Source of the DNA: Asterochloris sp. CNOR1
Lineage: Eukaryota > Chlorophyta > Trebouxiophyceae > Trebouxiales > Trebouxiaceae
Direction: 5' to 3'
DNA length: 64,000 nt
NCBI GenBank assembly: GCA_963969365.1
Contig: OZ017750.1
Coordinates: forward strand, 2,542,001-2,606,000
Shown here: piece after piece, positions 44,592-55,499 of the stretch
How positions within the stretch are numbered: the first letter of the stretch is position 1
How the letters are laid out: every line of letters starts with the position of its first letter
Notes under the pieces: model-generated
Seen by the model: only the letters and a program-made list of their open reading frames with translations
What the model was told of the DNA's origin: nothing
The model's database searches: none
Program-made: the position numbers and the translations under genes

Positions 44592-45263
44592 TTACTTGTT
44601 GCCAGTGTACTTGCAAACCGCAGGGTTTTCCCTCGAAGTGCCCTTTAGATTGATGTACTCCACAGGGCAGCCCAGTGCGGCGTTCTCGCCTGCATTGCAC
44701 AGGGCAATGTAAAACAAGCTAGCTCACTCGGGCATGGTTCTGACACCAAAAAAGGCCAGATGTAGACTGCTGCAAGCTGGAACACTGACAAACATGAGAT
44801 AGACAGCACTCACTGCCATAGGACGCCACCACTGCACCATGCACCTCAATGGGTTCAGCCTCAAAGCAGTATTGCATGGGGGACTTCTTGTTGCCAACCT
44901 GCCCAGGGGCATCATCCTGCAGCAGAAAGGCTAGCTGTGAGACTGCACAGAGGGCGCTGTTTGGGGGGCAAACACTGCTTGCTGCTCAGTGCAGAAGGCA
45001 GATGCGAACCGCACCTGCTTCCACTTAGAAGTGTGGTCATGTAGGCCATCCCCGAGACCCAGGCCACTCTCTGATCGCAGGTCATCAGGAAAGGCCTGGC
45101 CTCCAATGGTCGTCCTGTTATCTGGGGGTTTAGGCACAACCTTCTGATTTGTCTGCTGCAGGACGCCAGTCTCTGCTGATTGTGCAAAGCTTCTCACTAT
45201 CTGCTGGGAGGCTGCTGATTGCGCTAGGGCCTGTCTGTGCATCCTGAAGAATTGCAGAGCCAT
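44592..45263 (-). CDS. NDUFS6: NDUFS6-like complex I accessory subunit with altered zinc ligands
   Basis: Accessory subunit at the peripheral arm of mitochondrial NADH:ubiquinone oxidoreductase. Exons: 45263-45015, 44916-44814, 44689-44592 (about 149 residues). The first 40 residues are rich in Gln, Ala, Ser and Arg (ALQFFRMHRQALAQSAASQQ), a likely presequence. The conserved core is EPIEVHGAVVASYG, then ALGCPVEYINL and PAVCKYTGNK, matching family positions V-A-C-D-G, ALGHP.EYI.L and P..CKYCG. The family binds zinc with three Cys and one His. Here the first Cys is absent (ASYGS), the His is Cys and the last Cys is Thr. The protein also stops right after GNK. Assignment rests on the core; a paralogous zf-CHCC protein is the alternative. 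Divergent from LEO1. Confidence 0.78.
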
Positions 45264-45449
45264 GTGGTTGCTCTGCTAGGATCCCAGTGGTTCGAGGCAC
45301 AGCCCAGATGCGATGTGAGCTCCACAGATGCCGCAGAGAGGCTGTTGGTCCTCAGTTCTTGCAATCGCCTTCAGATTCCCTCACAATCATGGCTGTCTTC
45401 ATCATGGCTGGCTTCCCTCAGGTGAAGCTCTGAGGCGTTCAGACCCACC
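45264..45449. promoter_or_regulatory. Divergent promoter region, NDUFS6-like / LEO1
   Basis: Only 186 bp separate the two start codons, so transcription must start within this interval or inside a neighbour. No core element was recognised. Confidence 0.5.
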
Positions 45450-48400
45450 ATGTCAGATGACCTTGAGCAGGAGCTCTTTGGGAGTGACTCAGATGACCAG
45501 GAGATCCAGCAGAGAGCCCCTTCATTGGAGAGAGGCACGGCAGTAGCAGCACCAGAGCTGGATGAGGATGAGTCTGAGTTACAAGACAAGCCTGCACCAG
45601 CACAGCCTGCTGCTCTCATGCGGGATGATGAGGAGGCAGATGAGGACATGGCAGATGCTGCCAGCGATGGGGAGGAGCCAGATGCTGTCAAACCACAGGG
45701 GTGAGTGAGCTGGCATGGGTTCTTTGTTTTGGGGCTGAGAGCAGTGTCTTGGCCGCCTCAAGCTGCATGCTGACCCCTGCAGGCCGCCTCTGAACATCAC
45801 CGTCGCAGCCTTCACACCACTGGAGTCAGGCTCCCTCTCTGTTGTCAAGCTGCCCAACATCGTCAACATCAACCCTGAGCCCTGGAGCCGGGACACCTTT
45901 GACCCCAGCACAGAGCTGCAGACAGACCAGAATGGCGACACCCGGCCACGACTTGGCAACACCATCAGGTATGTCCAAGCCTCTGACCTGTGCGGGCATG
46001 GCTTACTGACTGCTTGGGTAGTGGGACAGCATGAGGAGTGAACTGCCAGTTTGTAGCTGCATCAGATAGGAGCTGTGCTGCCTCATGACAGGACGGGCTG
46101 GCTAACATTGTGCCTGAGGCAATGGGGCCGCAGTGGTTGGGCCGCTGGAGCCAGGCTCCTCAACGCCGTGTGTACAGAAGTAGCTGCTTGTATTATCAGC
46201 ATGCAGGTACAGCTGGGGATATTGAGGCCAGATGTTGTCAGCCACCAGCAACAACATACAGCTGCGCAACAGCCTTAACCCAGTTGTTCCCATGTGCTGC
46301 TGCAGGTGGCGGGAGGGCACCAGCCCAAATGGCAGCCCCCAGCGGCAAAGCAATGCCCGCTTTGCGCAGTGGTCCGACGGCAGCTGGCAGCTGCTGGTGG
46401 GAGACGAGGTGCTGGACGTGAAGGAATCTGATATTCGCATGGACCATTCCTTCCTCTATGCTCGACAGCAAGGCATCTTGCAGGTACAGCCACCCTGCCG
46501 GCTTTGTCAGGCATCCAAGCAAGCTCATGGGGGGCCATCTGACCTGCTAAGCTGCAGGATCTACATTCTAGGCATCCCGAGGTGCAGCTAGCAGTGGCCA
46601 GTCCTGTTGCATGTTGCCGCGCACGGCATTTGTGGCCAGCTGGCACCGGCAGCCCAGGACGCCTGCTGCTGTGCATGGCGGACCCAAGCAGTCACAGCGA
46701 CTCTGGGCCCTCGCAGGCCGGCTGCTCAGCACACTACAGCTGCACCGTCGGCAATGGGGTCTGGTTCTCAGTGGTGGTGCCTCTCTCTGCTGCAGGCAGT
46801 TGCGCAGCTGCGGCGCAGGTGGGCGCTGCAGCCAGCCAGCCTGAAGAGCAGGCTGCACATGCAGCTTGCCTCTGCCATGGACAAGCAGCATGTCAAGCAC
46901 AGTAGGGTGAGCGCATATGCTGTCTGACAGTGTGCAGCCTGCTGCTGTCTCTTCTACCATGTCGTGACCTGCCCCAGAGAGCCAATCATGCACTACTCTG
47001 TCTTGGTCTGTTCTTGGAGACCCCACAGGCAGCAGGCCTACCTGTCCTTGGGTGAGTGCTTGCATGGATTGTGGAGCTCTGAAATGGCAGGGCGCTGACC
47101 TGGCTCTTGCCTGCTGGCAGGTCAAGCACACAGCCACGGTGATCGACCCTGGCAGGGAGAAGGAGAAGCGGGCTCAGGAGAGGGAGCGCACCATCCGGAG
47201 CAAGGATGCTCTCACACGTCGCCAGGCGAGTATGCAGCCGTTGTAACAACAGGACTTTAGACATTGAACCTAGGACCATCAGCTGCGGCAGTCATGGTGG
47301 GGATGGCTGACGCCACCAAGCCAGGAGCCAGCCCTGGCACACCCATGTCAGCCCTAAATCTCTTTCGGTCTGCACCTTACAGCTGTTCCATGGCCCTGCT
47401 GCTGACAGGACTGGCCTGCACTGCTGCCTCTGGGCCTCTGCAGCATCTGCTGCTGCGCACGTCGTGCTGTGTCTCTCTTGTCTCGAAGCACATGTGCAGC
47501 TTGCCACCTGGCCACTGTAGTGGCTGGCTGGCAGCAGCTGAGCAGAGTGGCAATGTCTAAGAGGCCTTGCAGTGGCCCAGGAGCCTGCCGCTTCAGGGCT
47601 CTATATGGGCTCTGCAGGTCGCCGGCTCATGGGCCTTCGCACCGCGTTGCTTCACATGGCTCAGGAGCATTGCACCACATCAGGTCGCCGACTCATGGGC
47701 TTTGCACCGCATTGTTTTGCATGGCTCAGGAGCATTGCACCCACATCAGCAGGCCACGGTAAAGCGGGTGAAGACAGCTCTGGCCTCGATCGTGCAGGAC
47801 CGCGAGATGCGCAAGTACACCATCGCCAGCCCTGGGTTCCGCCAGGCACGCGCTCAGGGCGTCACTGCCACCTACCTGGAGGAGGGGGAGGAAGATGAGT
47901 ACGAGGACGAGGGGTTGACCCCCTCAGAGCGGGCACGCAGCTCCCTGATTCGTCCCCAGACAGATGCGGCGGCCGAGGTGAGCAGGGCGGTGGCTGGCCT
48001 GTGTCAGAAATTCAGCAGGCACAGGCAGATGCAGCCATTGAAGTGGGCTTCCTAAAGCCTGAATTCGTTCTTGGAGCTGGCACCTCAGAGAGGGCATGCA
48101 GCTCCCTGCGCCTCCAGACAGATGCCATGGCTGAGGTGAGCAAAGCTGTGCCCTGTGTGAGACGTTTGGCTGACATGCAGCTCATCATTTTGTACGCAGA
48201 CAGATGCGGCTGACAACTGGGCTGGTCCGCAGTGCCCTGTGAGGCAGGTGCTGAATCCCTCTGAGCACAGATGTTGCATCCTGACTGGTTGCCATGTAGT
48301 GCATACAGGCCAGGTTGAATGTCAGCCCTCTGTACTGCCCTCAGGGGCAGCAGCTGCCGAAGTAACCAGGCCTGCACCCCCATGTGGGCCGTGGCAGCCT

Positions 48401-48887
48401 CTGCAGCTTGCATAGCTGTGGTTGGGAAGGGCGGGTCTGGGTCTCAAATGCAATTGCTACACTCTGTTAGCCGATCAGTGAAATGCACAATGAAGCCACA
48501 ACTGGCAAGATGCATGAAGCAGTGTGCATAGGGCTTGTTGCTGGATGTCTGGCTTGCTCTGCGGTCTGAGTTGTCTCGTCTGCTCTGCAGTCTGAGGCTG
48601 CCAAGCGACTGGCCAGCGCAAAGCGCAATGTCCCAACACAGGCCCGGCAGCCAGCATCCAAGCGGGCCAAGGCTGCGGCCAGCAGTGACGAGGAGCTCAG
48701 CGACCAGGACATGGTGAGGCTGTGCTATGGCAGTGCTTGCACGAGCGGCTCTTATTGAAAGCCTAGGTGTAGCACTCCAATACGCATTTGTCTGCAGGAT
48801 CATGAAGCACTTGCCAGCGACCCCGAGCAGGCTCCCAAGCTGAAGGCCCGGAGGGCAGTGGTGCTCTCTGATGACGAGAGCGATTGA
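45450..48887 (+). CDS. LEO1: LEO1, PAF1 transcription-elongation complex subunit
   Basis: Binds RNA polymerase II with the PAF1 complex and supports histone modification during elongation. Exons: 45450-45700, 45783-45968, 46306-46483, 46796-46906, 47121-47225, 47753-47977, 48591-48713, 48798-48887 (about 423 residues). The N-terminus is acidic (MSDDLEQELFGSDSDDQE). The LEO1 domain has VVKLPNIVNINPEPWSRDTF, TIRWREGTSPNG, ARFAQWSDGSWQLLVGDEV, KESDIRMDHSFLYARQQG and HTATVIDPGREKEKRA. The C-terminus is acidic and Lys/Arg-rich, ending VVLSDDESD. The exon ending at 47225 needs a GC donor (CAG/GCGAGT); the GT three bases later breaks the frame. The N- and C-terminal acidic, Ser-rich segments are usual for the family. 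Confidence 0.94.
47615..47752 (+). repeat. Tandem 66-bp repeat ending at a LEO1 acceptor
   Basis: Two units start CAGGTCGCCG at 47615 and 47681. They share CTCATGGGC, GCACCGC, CATGGCTCAGGAGCATTGCA and CCACATCAG. The second unit runs directly into the true acceptor at 47752, so the first carries a ghost acceptor. Confidence 0.85.
47928..48212 (+). repeat. LEO1 exon-6 end copied in the next intron
   Basis: The exon end with GCAGCTCCCTG, CCAGACAGATGC and GCCGAGGTGAGC (47937-47983) recurs at about 48099-48142 as GCAGCTCCCTG, CCAGACAGATGC and GCTGAGGTGAGC. A shorter GCAGACAGATGCGGC recurs at 48197. The copy keeps a strong donor-like GAG/GTGAGC. Confidence 0.8.
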
Positions 48888-48899
48888 AATTACTGAAAT

Positions 48900-48945
48900 G
48901 AGCAGCAGCAGCACCATCCAAAACACATTGGTGCTGCTGCTGCTC
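48900..48945 (+). other. Perfect hairpin just after the LEO1 stop codon
   Basis: GAGCAGCAGCAGCACCA (48900-48916) and TGGTGCTGCTGCTGCTC (48929-48945) are exact reverse complements around a 12-nt loop. The hairpin begins 12 nt after the TGA, so it should be in the 3' UTR of the mRNA. It has no T tract and the host is eukaryotic, so it is not a rho-independent terminator. Confidence 0.9.
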
Positions 48946-48979
48946 TCAATTTGTCCCAACAGACCAGGTTCTACCCCTT

Positions 48980-48984
48980 TGTAA
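48980..48984 (+). promoter_or_regulatory. Possible TGTAA poly(A) signal of LEO1
   Basis: TGTAA, the poly(A) signal usual in chlorophyte green algae, lies 92 nt after the stop codon and 34 nt past the hairpin. Confidence 0.55.
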
Positions 48985-49992
48985 ACTATACGCAGGGCTG
49001 TGCACTCAAAGACACATTTCCAAGTTCAATGCCAAAATTCAATGCCAATCAGGGGTAACTGTGTTCCCACATTGCCAGTGGCATCTTAAGGGATGCTGAG
49101 CAGCAGCTGCAACATTGGTCCAGAAACCAGCCTTTGATGGCCAGTCACTTGTGGAACTAGACCAAGAAAATTGCAGCAGGCAGCAGCCTTGACAGGCGCA
49201 TCTTCAGGGCATCCTCAACAGGGAGAAGTGCTGCATGTGATGCGTCAAGGAGGAGAGCTCTTACATGAGTGCTGATAGATCGCTGCCTCATTGCAGAAGG
49301 CATCACACTCACCCGAATGGTGGCTCACCATGTGCGATTGCCAGCCTCAAGAAATTTGCATGTGCTGTTGAGGAGGGAGAACACCAGGCTTGACATTCAG
49401 GAAGCGGTGCTGGAGGAAATGCAGCAGGCATGGGAGGCTCACAGAGGGACGTAGCTCGCAACTTGCAAGGACACATGCTTGTCAGCAAACAAACCAGGGC
49501 GGCTTGTCCCAAATGGTCAGGCACAAGACAGCCCCATAGCTGTGATGTTCTGTGAATGCTACATCTTCTGTCTGATACAAACGGATCTGGCTGTGTAGAC
49601 TGTGCTGCCAGCACTGTTGCCAGGGTGGAGTTTGCTGGCTTGAATGCTTCAGCTCACCACCTGCAGGCAAGGGGACCTCGAGACATGATAAAAGCAGATC
49701 AGTCAGCCATCGCTGGTCACAGCTGGTCCTCACCTGCAGCAGAGCAAGCTCCACCAAAGAGCCTGCAGACCAGGCGTTCTGGTCCGGCAGTGTCCGTTTG
49801 TGTCCCCATGCGCGGCAAAGCAGAGGTCAGCCCTTTGCCGTCTGCCAGGTAACCAAGCCTGCCTATGCTGATGACTTGTGCATTGCATTCCTGTATGATG
49901 CTGCCTGGCAGGGCGCACAGGTGATCTTCACTGACACCGAATGCAGCATGCAGCCTGGCTTAGGTCTTAAATCCTCTGACCCTCAGACAAAG
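48985..49992. other. Intergenic region with one small unassigned ORF
   Basis: About 1 kb between LEO1 and the rubredoxin gene. A 61-codon frame at 49269-49454 (+) ends NTRLDIQEAVLEEMQQAWEA before its Arg/Gly tail. From about 49299, after a TTGCAG acceptor-like site, it could be a terminal exon. I recognise no family, and no upstream partner exon was found. The rest holds nothing I can support. Confidence 0.3.
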
Positions 49993-50849
49993 ATGCTGTT
50001 TGCGTGCCCAGTCGCTCCCAGCAAAGCTGTGATTGCCAGGAATGGCCGGGCAAAACTCTTGTCCCCTGCCAAGGTACACCACTAAGGCACCTTATCATCA
50101 TGCCAGGCAGCTGAGCCTACAACACAACTGCTTTGCAGCACCTCATTTGCAGTTCAGCACTGAGTAGGCAGGCCGAGCAACTCAGCAGAGCCCCTTCTGT
50201 ATGCATGCAGGTGCAGCCAAGACGGCTGCCTAGCACCATTCAAACTCAGGCACTATTCAAGGGGGCCACCAAAACATCTACACCATACATCTGCATAGAC
50301 TGGTGGGGAAGCCGTTATTTCAGCACCTCCTGGACACTCAGCGTCAGCCTGCAGCCTGAGGTTGCTGAGTGGCTGCCCTGCAGTGGCTACATTTACAATG
50401 GACAGCAGGGGAGATTCCAGGACCTACCCAGCAGCTACAGGTGTCCCACATGTCAGGCGCCCAAACGGAGATTCAAGGTCTATTCTCCCCCACAGAAAGG
50501 CGGTGGCAGCAAGGCCAGCAGTAGCAACGCACAGGCTGAAGGGTGAGCTCTTGTGCTTGGGCACTCAGCGTGCGAATCAAAGCTTGCACTCCTCATGGAA
50601 GCAGGCTTAGGCAAGTCTATTTTTGACTGCCTTTTGCTCATACTTTACAGGGATGGGGACAACGCATCCTACTTCCTCAAGTTGGCTGCCGCTGGAGTTG
50701 TACTCTTGGGGGCCCTCTATGCAGCAGCCACTGCTCTGAATAACATCAGGCTTAGATTCTACTTTCAGCTAATAAGCAGCTCTCTTGAGTTTCAGCCCCT
50801 CAGGCATCATACAGGCTTCATTGCAAGCAGATGCTCTTATTTTGTCTGA
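49993..50849 (+). CDS. Membrane-anchored plastid-type rubredoxin
   Basis: Small iron protein with one Fe held by four Cys, probably in the chloroplast. Exons: 49993-50073, 50211-50302, 50384-50542, 50651-50849. The leader (MLFACPVAPSKAVIARNGRA, then AKLLSPAK and VQPRRLPS) is basic and Ser/Ala-rich like a transit peptide. The rubredoxin fold shows ICIDCGYIYN and YRCPTCQAPKRRFKVY, giving both CxxC pairs; the first pair is completed only by the splice TG/T at 50302/50384. The loop between the pairs is short, as in plant rubredoxins with GYIYN rather than the longer bacterial type. A Ser/Gly linker leads to one hydrophobic helix (AAAGVVLLGALYAAATAL), a likely tail anchor, then about 37 residues. 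Partner and exact role unknown. Convergent with purH. Confidence 0.88.
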
Positions 50850-51087
50850 TTTGTTGTTTCAAGACATGGTCTACACGTTGTGACACCTTTCTGTTCAACT
50901 GAACGACCTGATGAAGCTCTGGCACTGGCATGATTGCCGGCCCACTGCAATCAGGTACAACACCTAATGCCTGCAACCATGAGTCGATGCGTGTCAGCAT
51001 TGCCTCAGAAGGTGAGAGCCATCTTCACATAGGGGAGGTGGGAGCCTCAATTCTCCAGGGACAATTGTAGTGCAGTGAAACTGCAGG

Positions 51088-54000
51088 TCAGCTTGCCATC
51101 AGCGCTGCGCATGCATGTGCCAGCACAGCGTACACATACCTGAAGTGCCTGACGCCTGTAGTGAGCAGAGCTACGCCATACTTGTTGCAGCACTCCACTG
51201 CGTCCTGATCCCTCATGCTGCCGCCAGGGTGCACAATGGCCTTGACGCCGGCTTTGCATGCCATCTCCACTGAGTCATTCCAGGAGAAGGGGAAGAACGC
51301 ATCGCTGGCCAGTACAGAGCCCTGCAGGCAACAGCAGGTTTCTTGCAGCAAGCCCTGTAGCCACAAGCCTGTGACTACCAGGCAGCATGTTCCAGGGTCA
51401 GGGACAGCAGCTGCCACCAGCTCAATGCTGGGGCTAGTGGAGATGTCGAAGCAGAAGGTCGGTATGCCCTGCACGCCGGAGCCTAAGCCCGCACCTGAAC
51501 ATGGGCGCCGGCCTTCTCCAGGGCTATCTGCACGCTCTTCACACGGTTGGGCTGCCCGCTACCCATGCCCAGCAGGCGCCCCTCCTTGGCGACAGTGATT
51601 GCGTTGCTCTTGACATGCTTCACGCAGCGCCAGGCAAACTTGAGATCTGCCAGCTGCTGCTCTGTGGGCTGCACCTCTGAGACGGGGGTGAAAGTGATTT
51701 CCTCAGGCACTAGGCTGTCAGCCTGCTGATACAGCCAGCCAGCTGCAGGCAGGGCAGACAAAAGCATGGTAGGAAAGCACTTCAGAAGAGCTTGCAACAT
51801 GAAAGCCTGCTGCCAGCTGCAAACAGGGCAGGCTGGGCTCGGCCCTTCCTTTCCCTTTCTCCCTTGCAGGGGGCACAGCACAAAGGCATGGCAGCCTTCC
51901 GCTTTGGGCAGCATGCTGCAGGTAGGTTGGGCAGGGGCACAGGTCGAAGAGCTGCAGCGTGCAGCCCCATGGAATAATGAGACCTCTCAGCCTGCGGGTG
52001 CAGGCCGCAGCGCTTGCTTTCATCTAGGCCCCAGCGCAGAACACACGGCCTCCTCACATCAACAACCAGCGCCCAGTGCCGCCCATCAGTGCCATGTGCT
52101 GGTGTTTGGCTGACCTCAGCCAGGCACGCGGCTCTGCTTGCCACCTGCTGCCTGGCATCCACCACTCCTGACAAACAGCGGCGCATACGTCCAGGCTCCA
52201 TTGCAAACAGCACAGTAAGGAAGCACGCACCGGCCACCTGCCGCAACGACCGGCCTGAGGGTGCCCGCAACTTGGCCTCCAGGATGCGCAGGGTCTTGGA
52301 CTTGCCCCTGAGCTTGGCCAGCCCTGCCTCTGTGTAACCTGGCGCAATAACGATCTCGTAGAACATGCGCGTCTCTCCGTCTGAGGGGCTGCGGAACTCC
52401 CGGATCTCAGCTGCAAGTTCCTCGTCCACAGGCCTGCCAGGCAGCATGCAGGGTGACGCTAAGCAGACAATTCAGCTGCACTGGACGTCACAGCATCTCC
52501 TCAGCCCTCTTCACCCAAAGCCATACCCTGCAGGCATTGCTGCGTGACAGACACAGGAGGCGCCGTGGTCCACAGCATTGCATAGCTGCTGTCTGCAGCC
52601 TGCAGTCTGCAGGGCATGTACGCACACCCAGTACGCCATCTTGCATGCCCTAGCCAGCGGGCTGTAGCTCAATACATGACCATGCCCAGCAGCAGGCTGA
52701 GCATTGGTGCATGCCAGTGCTGGTGTCCAGGTGTCAAGCAGCGTGATGCCCTCCACAATACTGCAGGGTAGCTGCCTGCAGGTTACACTTTGCTGAGTGC
52801 CAAGCACAGTACAGCCTCCCGCCAAATATTGATAGACATGCCAGGCTGCCAGGGTTCTGCATGTCAGCACCCTCAAGCGCAAGCTTCACCTGTTGAAGGC
52901 CACGATGCCTCCAAAAGCGCTGGTGGGGTCTGCCCTGACAGCCAGGCGGTAGGCCTCGCGCAGGTCCTGGCGGCTGGCAGCGCCGCAGGGGTTGGTGTGC
53001 TTCACGATGACGCAGCTGGCCTCAGGGAAGTCGCAGACGGCGCTGTAGGCCGCATCACCGTCCAGGTAGTTGTTGTAAGACATCTGCAGGCAGCAGGAGA
53101 TGCTTTGCGTTGTCAGCAGAACACATCAAGCCGCAGCAAGATGCGTGTGGTTCCGGTGAGCAAGCTTGTTCGGGATACCGCCCAGGTGCGGTGCAGATGC
53201 GAGGCCTGATGTCTGCTCTGCATGAAGGCTGGACTTTGGCATGCTGCCTGGCTCCCATGCAGAACCAAAGAGTATGCCAGCGGGCATGCCAGGCCTCTAC
53301 CCAAAGGGTTGCGCTTTATCAGCGCCAATGCAGCAAGCTGGTCTTGGTGGTCACCTCCTTGCCGTGATGCTGTATTGCTGTGGCAATGCCGCCCTGCCCT
53401 GCCTCTGCCAGGGACTGGTCGGTGTAGAAGGCTGCTTGCTGGTGGGGGTTCTCTCCATAGCGCAGCCCTGCTGCCTGCCTCATGGGCATGCTCAGCTCTG
53501 GGGGTGCCTGGCCGTCGCCTGAGGCATGGGGCAGGCCAGCACCCGTCAGCGGGGCAAGCACTTTGTGCAGGCAGCTGCAGGCCACAGAGATGCCTGCTGC
53601 ATTGGACCCTGACATGCCAACGAATCCCGGTAGAACACATTTATTCCAAGTCTGACCATCCGCTCCCAGGCGCACCTTGGTGCAGCCAAGGACACTGGCA
53701 CAACATGGAGCAGCGGCTGCATGCAGCACAATAAACTGCCCTGCATCCATAAGCTCGCTCACCTATCTGTGTCCAGAGCCACTCTGCCACCGTGGAGTCG
53801 TAGGTGGCACAGTGCTGGAAGGCTTTCCAGGCCAGCTCGCGCCGGAATGCTGCAAAGGCCTCCCCGCCGGCCTCCGAGGCCAGGTGGTCTAGCAGGCGCC
53901 CATAGTCCGCTGCGTCTACGACCACAGCCACATCTGCATGATTCTTGGCAGCCGCCCTGATCATGGCCGGGCCGCCTGCATTGCAGAGGAATGTGTTGCT

Positions 54001-55390
54001 GTCTGGAGCTGCTGTCCGCGCGGCGGCCAGGGCCGTGCAGCTTCACAATGTGGCTGGCTCCAGCTGCACCTCATCAAAGCAGGAGCCATGAGGACGCCTC
54101 TGGTGCATGTTGCTGGGATGGTAGAGATGCCGGTCAGGCCCAAGCTCCTACTGCTCTGTTGCCGGAGCCAGTCTTTGCAGCTGGCAGCACAGCCAAGTCC
54201 AAGCTGATGCTGAGTGATTGCAGCAACATGCTCTCTGAACCCTCACCAATGTCGATGTTCTCCACGGCCAGGTCATACATGGGAGCCTGGGCTGCTGTCA
54301 CCGTTTGCCGGAAGGGGTACAGGTTAACCACGACCACATCAATGGTCCCAATGCTGTGCTGTTGCAGGGCGGACATGTGCTCTGGGGTGCCGCGCCGTGC
54401 CAGAATGCCGCCGTGCACTGCTGGGTGCAGTGTCTTCACTCTGCCTGCACGCAGGCAGGAGCAAGCTGATACTCCCGGCCTGATGCTAAGCCTGTGAAGA
54501 AGTCTGCGCTGAAGGTGCCCAATGAGGCTGCTTGCTTAAGCAAGACACAAAGCGTAGCAGAAGCATGTAGTTGCCGCTGCATCAGGCAGCAGCCTGTCCC
54601 TGTCACGCTTCACATCAGAGCCGTCCCCGTCACGCAGCTGTATGCCTCCCCTACTCCAAGGCTGCTGCAAATCGTGCATGCAGACCACACCGTCCAGCAT
54701 TTCAGGGAAACCAGTCAGCTGCTCGACGCGCTGCACAGGAATGCCCTCTGCTTCTAGGGCCTTAGCGCTGCCGCCTGTGGACACCACCTCATAGCCCAGA
54801 TCTGTCAGGCCCTGCAGCATTTCGAGAGCTTTAGCAGGAAATGTCAGCGGTCAATGCAGCCGCTGATGATGTCCTGAATGTTTACAGATGACGGCAGCAT
54901 CACGCAGCTGCTCACCTTAGCAAGCATTGCCAGATCTGTCTTGTCAGAGACTGAGATCAGAGCTTTGCCCTTGCTGCCAGATTCGGCATGGCCTGCAAGC
55001 AAGACATTGTTCCAGCAGTATGGCTGCACCCAGATGAACATGTGAGGCACTGACCTGACATCGCCTGAGTGTTGGATCTGCTAGCAAACCTATGGTCAAA
55101 CCCCCTGCATGCCGGGTGCCAGTTGTACAGGGAGATCTGAATGTCCTGCAGCTTGTCAGATGGTCGTTACCTCTTCCTGTGTGCAGCTTGGATTGACCTG
55201 GCAGGCTGATGCTGCCTGATGCAGGCAGGCTGAGACAGGAGGAGCAACACTGGCTTGCAAAGCTGCTGGCGGCTATTTTGAGGAGCTGCAATCTGGGAAA
55301 GGATGAGCTGGCTGCTTGCCATTGCTCAGTTCTGGAGAATGCGGCCAAGAAAGAGGAGTTGTATGACCGGTCAACAGTCTGCATGGTCAA
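51088..55390 (-). CDS. purH: Bifunctional purine biosynthesis protein PurH (AICAR transformylase / IMP cyclohydrolase)
   Basis: Catalyses the last two steps of IMP synthesis. Exons: 55390-55171, 54992-54916, 54811-54691, 54444-54247, 53975-53763, 53518-53355, 53083-52890, 52433-52231, 51742-51495, 51321-51088; phases agree. IMP cyclohydrolase: [68 protein letters not shown]. Transformylase: [41 protein letters not shown] with the catalytic Lys-His, [49 protein letters not shown]. Length is about 620 residues. Usual proteins end in RHFRH; this frame runs 15 residues past RHFRY to the stop. The first exon (Ser/Ala/Gln-rich, transit-peptide-like) is supported by phase and donor, but an ATG at 55050 could start a leaderless form. 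The LINE lies just upstream in head-to-head orientation. Confidence 0.93.
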
Positions 55391-55424
55391 GCAGCTGAGA
55401 ATCTCTGTGCCACAAGCACAACTG

Positions 55425-55455
55425 CCTGGGCCACCCTCTGAGAGGGTGGCCTAGG
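55425..55455 (+). other. Hairpin spanning an in-frame TAG upstream of the LINE ORF
   Basis: GGCCACCCTC (55429-55438) and GAGGGTGGCC (55442-55451) pair perfectly around a 3-nt loop. Pairing continues outward through one G-T and three Watson-Crick pairs to 55425/55455. The TAG at 55452-55454, in the frame of the LINE ORF, is in the outer stem. Confidence 0.85.
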
Positions 55456-55499
55456 AAGAGGGGGGTCACTGCGTTGAGCTCTCATGTGTTCTCTGGAAC

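Noticed and set aside
48900-48945. Rho-independent terminator
   Set aside because: The hairpin is perfect but the genome is eukaryotic and no T tract follows.
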